From Atriophallophorus winterbourni (Eukaryota; Platyhelminthes; Trematoda; Plagiorchiida; Microphallidae), in assembly GCA_013407085.1 (NCBI GenBank), contig JACCGJ010005442.1:1-64000 (forward strand): a stretch of DNA of 64,000 nucleotides, given 5' to 3'. The notes below the pieces were generated by a model. It did not search any database. It saw nothing but the letters and a program-made list of their open reading frames with translations, and was not told where the DNA came from. Made by a program: the position numbers and the translations under genes. Position 1 is the first letter of the stretch. Every line of letters begins with the position of its first letter. Positions 48,532 to 60,631 of the stretch are shown one piece after another.

Positions 48532-49384
48532 CAGGTATCCGCCCGCTACAAAAAAACGTTTTATTTAAAATATCCAATAAAATAGATTCAAAAGTGAATG
48601 CTGTTATATTGTTCTACAAACTTACCGTCTGTCTCAATATCTGAATTTACAAACAAAGTGAAAAATGTTGGTTTTATTTGGTGAAACGGTAAACTGTGTT
48701 CACCAGGTTTTATCGATTAGTGATTTGCATAAAATGGTTATGCAACTGATAGAAAAGCGCAATAACAAATTTCCTTCTATAATTATACTTTTGTTGTCTG
48801 CATACGAATAAACAAATAAATAATAATGTCATGATTCAAGATTCATTTGAAAAACAGCCTTTATATGGACTATGCTAAATTAAGCTTCCTGCAATGCAAT
48901 CGAAAATTGTTTGCTTGCAACTGAAGTATAACAGAGATTTATCTATAATTGTTACTTGTCAAGCGTTGTGGTTAAATATCGTCCATTAATTTGCAATGGT
49001 GTTAAAAATATTTATGCAATGTTCCATTGTTATTCACAGCACGCTGTACGTGAAACATATTTGGGATTGCGAAAAATACAGTGCTCACGTTTCACATTAA
49101 ATGCTCTAAATTTCACATCGTTTTTGTTCAACGCATTTGCTTTTGATTTTTCGTTTCATAAACATTTCTACACAGTTCGATTGCACTTCATGCGTTATCA
49201 ATGAACACTTTATATATCAGCTATTCTATATATTATATTGTTCTACAAATCTACTGTTTTCCTGAAAACGTTTATCGATTAGTGGCTTGCATAAAATGGT
49301 TATGTACCTGACAGAAAGGCACAATATTCAATTTCTTGCTACACGTATACTTTTGTTGTGTGCATACGAGTAAACAAATGAATA
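48532..49384. repeat. Module C, copy 2
   Basis: Matches 40019-40870 at an offset of 8,513 bp with scattered differences concentrated near 49112-49190. Confidence 0.85.
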
Positions 49385-49880
49385 ACGACGAACCACGATG
49401 TTCAGACACAGAATCACAAAGTGATTCTTAGTCAAAGTACTCAAGGCGCTTATGGATGACCAAAGTATTGTGTTGCTCACATCCCATCCCTTACACACCT
49501 CTACCGGTTTCAGGCTGTTTGCCATCGTCAGATGGAGACAGCAAGATCATGTTCAGTGAGCCTTGAAACAGTGGATTAAAGGTAAACAAGGTTATACTTG
49601 TATGCCAACTGTTATACAGGGTTCGTACAACGAACCACTATGTTCAGACACAGAATCACAAAGTGATTCTTGGTCAAAGCACTCAAGGCGCTTATGGATG
49701 ACCAACGTAAAGTGTTGCTCACATCCCCATCCCTTACACACCACTACTGGTTTCAGGCTGTTTGCCATCGTCAGGTGGAGACAGTAAGATCAGTTTCAGT
49801 GAGCCTTGAAACAGTAGATTAAAGGTAAACAAGGTTATACTTGTATGCCAACTGTTATACAGGGGTCGTACAACGAAATG
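49385..49880 (-). repeat. HHR-bearing unit array, two copies plus a partial
   Basis: Duplicate of 40871-41366 at an offset of 8,513 bp, with the same ribozyme-core variants (ACCGGT in the first, ACCAGT in the second). Confidence 0.8.
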
Positions 49881-51468
49881 CTAATGTCGCAAATTTAATT
49901 TTCATCAATTTTCTACTTCATTCTTGAAAATCCATTTATTACTTTGATTGAGTGCACAACCAAATAAACGGGTCAATGCCAAGAGCTTTCATATCTCTTT
50001 TGCAATTGATTGTTCAATTGACTGCTTCGATGAACTAAATTATAGTTTGAAAACTACAACATGCCCTTATGAATGCACTGTTATTTCAAACACATTGAGA
50101 TATTTTGAGTTTGCATTAGATAATTTTGAAACTTTCTATATTGCAGTGTGAAATTCATGAATGCGATTTCATTCATTCATACGATTTAAAAAGATACAGA
50201 GAACTGTTTTGTTAGCATCTCTCCATCATTTTTAGAAGTATTAATACAGTTACTTGTGAAATTTAACAATAAATCAATGCTAAATGACAGTAAGATGGCT
50301 TTGTTTAGGATTACATGAATATATATAACGACGAATGAACAATGACGCGGATATTTTTCTTCCTAACAAACACCTTGATATCATTTTAAGAATGGTCATC
50401 ACAAATCGAGCTGTTTGTGGAAACGCGAACATATAAGGTCACTCAGATTGGCCAAGGAGCAGGTGTTTCGTACCCATACCAACTTGGAGACGGAATACTC
50501 GAGTACACATTGAAATGAATGTCATTGGTGTCATCAATAGTTGTGGTTTGGAAAATTGATTTCAATGGGAAGGCGTGCCTAAACGCTGATAGTTATGTTC
50601 GGCAGATATTGAGTTTTTACCATGTTTTTTTCATTTCATGATAAACACTTTATAAATTCTGTTCGATACAATGCTGCCAAAGGTTTAGTACAAAAGTTCC
50701 AGAAAGATATTGTTATTCTGGACTAGCTTATATTATTTTGCTTCTATGCTTGTCTATGAGTGCAATAATTTAAAAGTACTTACAATCAATAATTCCGGTA
50801 TCATTTAATGTACACCAATTACAAAGTAGCATAATCTACCTGTAAAAGTACATAATTCAATACCTTGTAAATTTCTCAATCCTACTGAGATGTACTTATA
50901 ATTACCCGTAGTTAAAGTATCAATCGACTGTCATCTTGAACATGTTTCCATGAAAAACATCGAAAGCTATATCTTCTTGATTAATCCTCGATACACTTTA
51001 CTAGTTTTCATACTTACACTATATAAATCACCAAGTTTAAATAGTGCTAACATTGCTTGCAGGTTTATCAGTTATATATAACATTTTAAATGAAAAACTA
51101 GGTAAAGCTCTTCATTTTATGGTAGAATTAAACAATGTCTGCATATGTTCTGGAATCATCTTACCACGAGGTTGCAGGTATCCGCCCGCTACAAAAAAAC
51201 GTTTTATTTAAAATATCCAATAAAAAAGATTCAAAAATGAATGCTGTTACATTGTTTTACAAACATACCGTCCGTCGCAAAAACTGAATTTACAAACAAA
51301 GTGAAAAATGTTGGTTTTATTTGGTGAAACGGTAAACTGTGTTCACCAGGTTTTATCGATTAGTGATTTGCATAAAATGGTTATGCAACTGATAGAAAAG
51401 CGCAATAACAAATTTCCTCCTATGCTTATACTTTTGTTGTGTGCATAAGAATAAACAAATAAATAATA
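49881..51468. repeat. Satellite module B, copy 4
   Basis: Duplicate of 41367-42955. Uninterrupted, with the empty RTE site near 50721. Confidence 0.85.
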
Positions 51469-53113
51469 ATGTCATGATTTAAGTTTCATTTGTAAAACAG
51501 CGTTTATATGGACTTTGCTAAATTTAGCTTCCTACAATGCACTTGGAGCTTTCTCGATTGCATCTGAAATATTCCAAAGATTTTCTATATTTTTTAATAT
51601 TAAATTTATTTCTATACGCATACTTTTGTTGTGTCCATACGAATAATCGGATAATAAATAATAATAATAATAATAAATAATATGGATATCTATCTGTCAA
51701 ATAGGCGCAATATTCACTTTATTTCTATACGCATATTTATTTTGTATGAATAGGAATAACCAAATAAATAATAATGTTTCGTTTGAAAAAAGTGTTTGTA
51801 TGCCAGCAAGGCATTCGTTGATTTTTCGCATGCACCTCAAATATTCCAGATATTTTCTATATTTGTCACTTGTAAAGCGTTGCGGTTAAATAACGCACGT
51901 TAATTTGCAATGATGTTACAATTATTTCTGCAGTGCTCCATTTTGAGGCACATCACGCTCAACGAGAATAAAACTTGGAAATGCGCAAAATACAGCGATC
52001 AGGATTCAGATTAAATTCTCTCGATTTCACATCGTTTTTGTTTGTAGCAAGCGCTTTTGCTTTTTCAATATATGCACATTTTTACATATTTCGACCACAG
52101 TGTCTGTGTAAACGATGAAAACTTCTTATATCACATATTATTTGAAACATATCTGTTCTGCATCGAATATCATCTGAAAAATGTTTATAAGAGCAGAATC
52201 AAAAGCTATATCTTCTAGATTGAACCTTGACACACATTACTAGTATTCATATTCACACTAAATATAGCACCAAGTTTTATTGATTTCAACATTTCTTGCA
52301 CGGTCATTATTTATGTATGAAATTTTAAATGAATGTTATTGAGATTGCTAAATCATTGTGGTATTGAAGTTATATATTCTAAAACATTCATGAAACCATA
52401 AAATAATTATTAGTAATACGTTAGTATAAACTTTATGTGTAATCACCCCGAGGTATTGATGAATTAGTAGTAGTTTGCTTACGACAATCACCGTTGAAAT
52501 AAGGTGGATATGCACTAAACGTTTGCTTTTTAAATTTGTCAGCGTCAACGCTTTACGAGAGATAAAAGTTAGAAAATCCTATTTGGAAGAAATGATGTGT
52601 CTTCAATCCGATGACGAATTATTTAGAGAAAATAATTTCGCCACCGTGACTCAAACCTGCGACCCCAGGGCACTTAGGCGAAGCACATGACAAATACACT
52701 ACTAGCTCACTGACGAATTGTCTAAATTAAAAGTAGTTAGATAGACTTTGTATTTCAATGCTACACCCCTTTTCAGCCTAACCAAAATTGGTAGTGGAGA
52801 TAACGTTTATCCAAAGCAACTTCACACATATATTGTTGAACCAAACATTTTTGGATATCAATTTCGATTGGTATAAGAAAATCTGAAAGCGTAATTTCTC
52901 GCAATTGTTTTTCACCAAGATTGCTATGAAAAATTTTAATTTTAATGCCTATTATCAACAAACAATACGAACTTAAATATTCCATTTAACTTCAAATCAT
53001 CATATAATATATTTTAAACTGCATAACTAATTTCAACGATGGTAACAATTTTCCAACAAGCATATTATTGTGATGATAAACGATAACATTGCATAGGTTG
53101 TTTAACTGTTGGC

Positions 53114-53155
<42 letters not shown>
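51469..53155. repeat. Satellite module A, copy 7 (lacks the 5' part)
   Basis: Duplicate of 42956-44642. TAA tract 51654-51682, TA tract 53117-53155. Between about 52519 and 52640 two bases switch to the variant found in copies 1, 2 and 6 (GCACTAAACG, GAGAAAATAATTTC), a possible gene conversion patch. Confidence 0.88.
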
Positions 53156-53156
<1 letters not shown>

Positions 53157-55230
53157 TGGTATTTTGTCATAAAACCATGAAAACATATTTGTTAGTGATA
53201 CTTAGGAAAAAATTCAATGATAACGCACCCCCAGGTATTTGTTGAGCTGAAGCTGTTGCTGTTTGAATATTACAAAATAGTGAAATATTATAAAAAAATT
53301 CAAGGTCGGTGGATGTTTATTTGTTGATGGCCAATATATAAATTTATTTGAAATTATTTTTTTTTATTTAGCGACGTGATTATGTATATACATAACGATT
53401 CTACACCCAGTTTTATACTAATGGGATATTTATTTATATTATGGGCGTTCCAAGTGATTTCATCGAACAAGCTAACATCTTATTACGTCGCAACCAAAGC
53501 AAAAGCGTATTTTGAATATTTATTCGTAAATTCTGCTGTGTAAATTTTGCGAATGTCGCAATAAAACTATGAACAACTATATAATAATGTCATGATTTAA
53601 GTTTCATTTGTAAAACAGCGTTTATATGGACTTTGCTAAATTTAGCTTCCTACAATGCACTTGGAGCTTTCTCGATTGCATCTGAAATATTCCAAAGATT
53701 TTCTATATTTTTTAATATTAAATTTATTTCTATACGCATACTTTTGTTGTGTCCATACGAATAATCGGATAATAAATAATAATAATAATAAAAATAATAT
53801 GGATATCTATCTGTCAAATAGGCGCAATATTCACTTTATTTCTATACGCATATTTATTTTGTATGAATAGGAATAACCAAATAAATAATAATGTTTCGTT
53901 TGAAAAAAGTGTTTGTATGCCAGCAAGGCATTCGTTGATTTTTCGCATGCACCTCAAATATTCCAGATATTTTCTATATTTGTCACTTGTAAAGCGTTGC
54001 GGTTAAATAACGCACGTTAATTTGCAATGATGTTACAATTATTTCTGCAGTGCTCCATTTTGAGGCACATCACGCTCAACGAGAATAAAACTTGGAAATG
54101 CGCAAAATACAGCGATCAGGGTTCAGATTAAATTCTCTCGATTTCACATCGTTTTTGTTTGTAGCAAGCGCTTTTGCTTTTTCAATATATGCACATTTTT
54201 ACATATTTCGACCACAGTGTCTGTGTAAACGATGAAAACTTCTTATATCACATATTATTTGAAACACATCTGTTCTGCATCGAATATCATCTGAAAAATG
54301 TTTATAAGAGCAGAATCAAAAGCTATATCTTCTAGATTGAACCTTGACACACATTACTAGTATTCATATTCACACTAAATATAGCACCAAGTTTTATTGA
54401 TTTTAACATTTCTTGCACGGTTATTATTTATGTATGAAATTTTAAATGAATGTGATTGAGATTGCTAAATCATTGTGGTATTGAAGTTATATATTCTAAA
54501 ACATTCATGAAACCATAAAATAATTATTAGTAATACGTTAGTATAAACTTTATGTGTAATCACCCCGAGGTATTGATGAATTAGTAGTAGTTTGCTTACG
54601 ACAATCACCGTTGAAATAAGGTGGATATGCACTACACGTTTGCTTTTTAAATTTGTCAGCGTCAACGCTTTACGAGAGATAAAAGTTAGAAAATCCTATT
54701 TGGAAGAAATGATGTGTCTTCAATCCGATGACGAATTATTTAGAGAAACTAATTTCGCCACCGTGACTCAAACCTGCGACCCCAGGGCACTTAGGCGAAG
54801 CACATGACAAATACACTACTAGCTCACTGACGAATTGTCTAAATTAAAAGTAGTTAGATAGACTTTGTATTTCAATGCTACACCCCTTTTCAGCCTAACC
54901 AAAATTGGTAGTGGAGATAACGTTTATCCAAAGCAACTTCACACATATATTGTTGAACCAAACATTTTTGGATATCAATTTCGATTGGTATAAGAAAATC
55001 TGAAAGCGTAATTTCTCGCAATTGTTTTTCACCAAGATTGCTATGAAAAATTTTAATTTTAATGCCTATTATCAACAAACAATACGAACTTAAATATTCC
55101 ATTTAACTTCAAATCATCATATAATATATTTTAAACTGCATAACTAATTTCAACGATGGTAACAATTTTCCAACAAGCATATTATTGTGATGATAAACGA
55201 TAACATTGCATAAGTTGTTTAACTGTTGGC

Positions 55231-55284
<54 letters not shown>

Positions 55285-55286
55285 TA
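53156..55286. repeat. Satellite module A, copy 8, mosaic
   Basis: The first part follows copy 6; from about 54.1 kb the diagnostic bases match copy 4 (CAGGGTTC, GAAACACATCTG, TAGTATTCATATTC). The TAA tract is the shortest (53774-53799) and the TA tract is 55233-55286. The switch marks a recombination junction near 53.8-54.1 kb. Confidence 0.85.
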
Positions 55287-55729
55287 CTGGTATTTTGTCA
55301 TAAAACCATGAAAACATATTTGTTAGTGATACTTAGGAAAAAATTCAATGATAACGCACCGCCAGGTTGTGGTTGAGCTGAAGCTGTTGCTGTTTGAATA
55401 TTACAAAATAGTGAAATATTATAAAAAATTCAAGGTCGGTTGATGTTTATTTGTTGATCGCCAATATATAAATTTATTTGAAATTATTTTTTTCAATTTA
55501 GAGACGATTCTACACCCAGTTTTATAGTAATGGGATATTTATTTATAATATGGGCGTTTCAAGTGATTTGATCGAACAAGCTAACATCTTATTACGTCGC
55601 AACCAAAGCAAAAGCGTATTTTGAATATTTATTCGTATATTCTGCTGTGTAAATTTTGCGAATGTCGCTATAAAACTATGAAAGCTTAATTTTTAGTGAA
55701 GTTATGTTTCACTACAATTAGATTCAATT
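55287..55729. repeat. 5' part of module A leading into an HHR array
   Basis: As 29665-30129, but with a small deletion near 55503 that removes the GTGATTATGTATATACATAA block, and a few more substitutions. Confidence 0.8.
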
Positions 55730-56055
55730 ATAAACAAGGTTTTACTTGTATGCCAACTGTTATACAGGTTTCGTACAACGAACCACGATGTTCAGACACA
55801 GAATCACAAAGTGATTCTTGGTCAAAGCACTCAAGGCGCTTATGGATGACCAAAGTAATGTGTTGCTCACATCCCCATCCCTTACACACCACTACCAGTT
55901 TCAGGCTGTTTGCCATCGTCAGGTGGAGACAGTAAGATCAGGTTCAGTGAGCCTTGAAACAGTGGATTAAAGGTAAACAAGGTTATACTTGTATGCCAAC
56001 TGTTATACAGGGTTCGTACAACGAACCACGATGTTCAGACACAGAATCACAAGAA
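55730..56055 (-). repeat. HHR-bearing unit array, one copy plus a partial, last in the window
   Basis: One unit with a core at about 55885-55935 (minus). Stem I GTGG is intact, while stem III reads ACTGGT. A second unit breaks off at CAGAATCACAAG (56052) and joins RTE/B-like sequence. Confidence 0.75.
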
Positions 56056-56648
56056 TGCCAAGATCTTTCATATCTGGTTTGCAAACGACTTTGTACTGCA
56101 AGTGCGATCTGCTTGTATGACATGCGATATTTTTGAAAGGCACAACATGTACAAATGAATGCAGAGTTATTGCAAATATATTGAAATAATTTTAGCTTGC
56201 GTTAAATATTCTCAACTATTCCTATATAGCAGTGTGAAATTCCTTGTCAAAAACAAAGTTATCCGAGATTTATCGGACGCAACACAACTGGCAGATTTTA
56301 TGACGAACATGGAACGATGGAACAGATAATAACGGACGGATTCGTGCCATAAATAATTCGTCTGTCTTCGGTAAATCACTTTGAGACATCGTTGATCTGC
56401 CAATGAAACTTTATACCGGAGCTTTCACACACCAATCTACGTGCTCCTTCAAGAATCCAAAATTTGCCAGCAATTATCCGTCTTTGAGTTACGTATTGGT
56501 TACTCCGATGGTGGTAGAGCATGAGGTATAAAAATTAAATGTAAAAACAATCTCGGATATCAGACGAGCTAATTCGACTGCTGCTGGAAACCTGCCATGA
56601 GCAATTCCTAAACACTTATTTGCAGAAATACAGCATTTAAAGGTCTTG
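56056..56648. repeat. Diverged B-like sequence
   Basis: It begins GAATGCCAAGATCTTTCATA, CAAACGACTTTGTACTGCAA, the block also found in module B, in the 2,831-bp unit and in the RTE-like relic (4480-4560). It then follows parts of the 2,831-bp unit (near 58140-58480) at low similarity, and ends at the target site of a solo LTR. Confidence 0.6.
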
Positions 56649-56653
56649 TTCAT

Positions 56654-57114
56654 TGTAAAAGGCATGTTAAGAGTTATGCAGCTTTAAAATACTTCTTTTG
56701 CTTTCTACTTTGAATCTGTATACTATACTGAGTTTCGTTACTTTAATTTGGTTTTGTTTATTATTTATTTAGAATAAAGTTGTTAAACCTTGCTTCTAGT
56801 GATTGTGTTATTGAAAATCTTCTTTTGACATATTTGGTAAACCTTTTCTTTAAATTCATTGTTTCTGCCATTGTCCGTCATTGTTGTTGAATTTTTCTGC
56901 CGTTTTGGGCATTGGAATTTGCTTGGATTTTGACACCAATTTTGGGTGTCTAGTATTTGATAAACATTTTTCACGGTAATTTAATCCCTTGGCAATTATA
57001 AGTTGGCAGTCTATCATTTCAGCATTGGTTGAATTTATTGTTGTCATTTGCTTTGAATTTGTCGAAATAAGAAACGGATGGTCTACGCGTTAACCAACAA
57101 ATTTAGTCGATACA
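56654..57114 (+). mobile_element. BEL/Pao solo LTR (461 bp)
   Basis: Starts TGTAAAAGGC and ends GTCGATACA, flanked by a perfect 5-bp duplication TTCAT (56649-56653 and 57115-57119). Internal blocks match the LTR at 7326-7842: TTTTGACACCAATTTTGGGT against TTTGGACACCAATTTGTGTG, and GAATTTGTCGAA followed by TCTACGCGTTAAC. It is clearly diverged from that LTR, so it is an older insertion or another subfamily. No internal region remains, as expected after recombination between two LTRs. Confidence 0.85.
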
Positions 57115-57119
57115 TTCAT

Positions 57120-57423
57120 AGTTTTAGGAATATTAATTACTTTTTATTGGAATTTAATTCCGGTTTCTATACAAAAAACTTTGGAACCGTAATTTCTAGC
57201 GAAGTGAGGCTTCATTAAATTAAAATGAATAATGTTGATTTTAATGCCGAAATAATACAACATAAAATATTCCATTTCATTTTAAGTCGCCATTTAGTAT
57301 ATATTTATAAAATTATGAACCTTATTTAAACGATCGTATCGTACATTTCAAAAAAAGCAAATTGTGAGAAGCGTGAATGAAATCCTTCAGATTCAGGTTA
57401 ATATTGATTTCATTGCTTCAGAT
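57120..57423. repeat. Diverged end of a 2,831-bp-type unit
   Basis: Aligns at low similarity with 59990-60255 (TTCCGGTTTCTATAC against TTTGGTTCCTGTACGG, AATAATGTTGATTTTAATGC against ATTAATGTTGATTGTGAAGC). It is therefore an older copy at the array edge. Confidence 0.6.
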
Positions 57424-57800
57424 GTGTTGTTGTTGTTGTTGGCCAGCTTCGGTCGATTTTGACCAAGGATGGACATTACAATCGCATAAATTGTTTTGTT
57501 CTACAGCTTTTTTAATGACTTGACAGTTTGATTCGGAAGGGACAATATTTTACGTAGCGCTTGCAGCGATAGGCAGAACTCGTTTGTAGGGCGTCAATGA
57601 CACCAAGGCGAAGTGATCTGCGTTCAGAAGCCGGGAGCTGTATCTGTTTGTCCTCAGCTTGCAGAAGACGCTTTACTTAATACATCCAATTGGAGCGGTT
57701 AATAGCCAATTCCTCCGAAATCGCGGGTTAAATGCCAAGAGATTTCATTTCTTTTGCAAACGTCTTTGTAGCGCAAGTGCGTTCTGTCGATTCAACTGAT
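57424..57800 (-). pseudogene. 5'-truncated RTE-like 3' fragment inside the satellite (unit 1)
   Basis: Matches 4205-4540 of the RTE-like relic (AAGTGATCTGCGTTCAGAAG region, GCAGAAGACGCTTTACTTAA, CGTCTTTGTAGCGCAAGTGC). The low-coordinate end is a run of TGT repeats (57428-57442), which on the minus strand is the simple-repeat tail of an RTE-type element. This suggests a short truncated insertion that became part of the satellite monomer. Confidence 0.7.
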
Positions 57801-60261
57801 TGCATGACAAAAATATATTGTTTGGAATGCAAAACATGCACCTGTAAATGCACAGCTTGCATTAGTTAGTTTTAAAAATTCCCATATTGCAGTGTCAAAT
57901 TCATTGTCAAATTCTATTTAAAATCGCATTTTTTTCCAGGTATTTTGTTTCCCGTAAATTAAATCAGACCTACATTTTAATGTTCGAAATTCTTGCGTAT
58001 TAGGTTGTCTCAGGTAGATCAATGTCTGCTGTAGATGTGCATAGCAATTATACAGTTCAAAGTGGAGGTAATTCGATTCATTTTGAATTCCATAAGACTA
58101 CACACAGTGAGTCAAGTTCAATACATTTTCGAATAGGAAACAAGGATATACCAGATTTTCAGTAGCAGCTGATATATCGGATTCACCAAAATTATAAGAT
58201 TTTATATCGACAATGCAACGCACAACGGATAAAAACCCTGATTTTCATGCGTTGACTACTTCGACTGGTTTCGCTAAATCGAATTGACACATCGTTGATC
58301 TATGAATATAACGTTATGCGAGATCTTTAACTCCCCAATCCGCTTGCGCCTTCAAGAATCAAACAGTTGCACGTGATTGACCGTCGTTAAGTGATGTACA
58401 GGTTACTTCGACCGTAGTACCTCATAACTAATGAATCGTCAATGTAAAAAATCTCCGAGACCAGACAAGATAATTTGAATGCTGCTGAAAACGTGTCATG
58501 CGCAATTCGCAGAAATGTTTCATGTATATTTTTCCACGTTTTGGAAGCTAGACACTAGGACAAATTACACGGATTTAAAAGGGGGTTGCAGGTGCCGGTG
58601 TCACTGCTCTCTGATGCATAAATATGATTGGGCTAATAATAACTGCAGAAATAGTGATGATAACTGAACCGAACGGACTTCTATCAGTTGCTCAAAATGG
58701 ATCTTTCTTGTTTAAAAAAATGATCAGGCGATTGTAGAGATTTGTAGATGCATGCAGCTTTACTCATGCCTTTCCTTGATTTTTCTATAGATTTACGCTT
58801 TATCAAGTTACTAAAACTTGGTTTTCTGTCAGCCATCTTTGTACAATTTAGAACATGGATGATAATCATGATATTGTTGGTAATCCATATGAATATATAC
58901 GTGATTTCTTTAGAAACGAACACATCTTAGTTCATGTTGATGGCCTACTATTAAGGCTTATCGACCTGTTTAGCTTGACTCCCCAAGGATAGGTTCTTGT
59001 ATGAATACTGATACTAATACAGTTTAAATATTTTTTTAATACCAAATGACAGTAAGTTGGCTGCGTTTGCCGAAGGTATTATTATATGATGACGCACCAG
59101 CAATAAAGATGACATTTTTTTCTATCAATCTAATGGATTTCATTGTACGAATAGATATCTAAAATCAAGCTGCCTTCGAAAACGCATAAATTTAAGATCA
59201 CGCATATAGGCATTGTGTGAAATTCATGTTTCGCTGAAAAATGATTTTCTTTGTAAATCGTTGATACTGATTTAGAGAGAATAATTTATTAATTATATAC
59301 ACACATACATATTTGCATATATTTTGCAATAAAAATAAACAAACACGCATGTGGATTACATGGTTCAATGTGAAGTGAGCTTTTGTTACAAATCATAATT
59401 GTCATGATGTTGGAATAATGTGTCATATATAAAAAACATAAACACATATTTGCTAGTGATACGTATGCAAAGATAAATGATAACCCACCTGTAGGTAATG
59501 GTGGACGTGAACCTGTTGGTGTGCGAATATTGTAAAATAATGAAATGTTATAATAATTCAAATTCGGTTGATTATTGTTTTTGATTGCTAATATATCAAT
59601 TTTTGAAATTTAATTTTAAAATCTATATATTCCTGATTTTGCACATAAAGAATTAATCTAAACACATTTTCGTATTTAATGTGATAATAGTTTATTTTTT
59701 GCGTCGCCAAATGTTTCATCTAAACTTTCTACTAAATAATCGAGGCGGGACATCTAATCTGGAGTGATTCAAATTAACGGGGATAGAATTTTATAAATTT
59801 GCAACCGTAGCAACAGCTTATATTAATTTTTTATATCAGATATTCTACAGTGTAATTTTTGCTAATGTCAGTAAGTGACTTGCACTCAAATATTTCTTTA
59901 TTCTTGGAAATATAATCATCAATTTTACTGACTGCACAACGCAAATTCAAAGATAAATTGATGAACAGAAAATTATCAGGATTTTAATTTTGGTTCCTGT
60001 ACGGAACTTTGGAAGCTGAATTTTCAGCGAAGGTATTGTTTTACTGAAATTAGAATGATTAATGTTGATTGTGAAGCTTAAACATTTGAAATAATATATT
60101 AAAAAATATACCTTTTAACTTCAAATCATCTTGTAACATATTTTTAAAAAGTAAATTTATGTTAAACGATTGTAACGAATTTTCCAAAAAAGCACATTTT
60201 GTGAAACGTCGAAGAAACTTTTCTCAATAAGAGGTATTATCGATAACATTGCCTAAGTTGT

Positions 60262-60631
60262 TCTTTTGTTGGACTTTTCGGTCGAGTTTGACTATGGATG
60301 TACATCACAATCGCGTGGATTTTCATGTTCTACAGCTTTTTTAATGACTTAACAGTCTGATTCGGAAGGGACTATATCTTACGTAGCGCTTGCAGCGATA
60401 GGCAGAACTCGTTTGTAGGGCGTCAATGACATCACGGCGAAGTGATCTGCGTTCAGAAGCCAGGAGCTGTATCTGTTTGTCCTCAGCTTGCAGAAGACGC
60501 TTTACTTAATACATCCAATTGGAGCGGTTAATAGCCAATTCCTCCGAAATCGCGGGTTAAATGCCAAGAGATTTCATTTCTTTTGCAAACGTCTTTGTAG
60601 CGCAAGTGCGTTCTGTCGATTCAACTGATTG
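60262..60631 (-). pseudogene. RTE-like 3' fragment inside the satellite (unit 2)
   Basis: Same fragment as in unit 1. The repeat tail is decayed to GTTGTTCTTTTGTTGG. The equivalent position in module A is GTTGTTTAACTGTTGG followed by a TA tract, so module A has lost this fragment at that point. Confidence 0.7.

Noticed and set aside
25433..56055. CRISPR-like or prokaryotic repeat arrays
   Set aside because: The repeats are kilobase-scale satellites without short unique spacers, and the window is clearly eukaryotic.
58479..58667. Cysteine-rich small frame in the 2,831-bp unit, repeated at 61309
   Set aside because: It looked like a small secreted protein, but there is no signal peptide, it is present only as satellite copies, and frame conservation follows from recent duplication.
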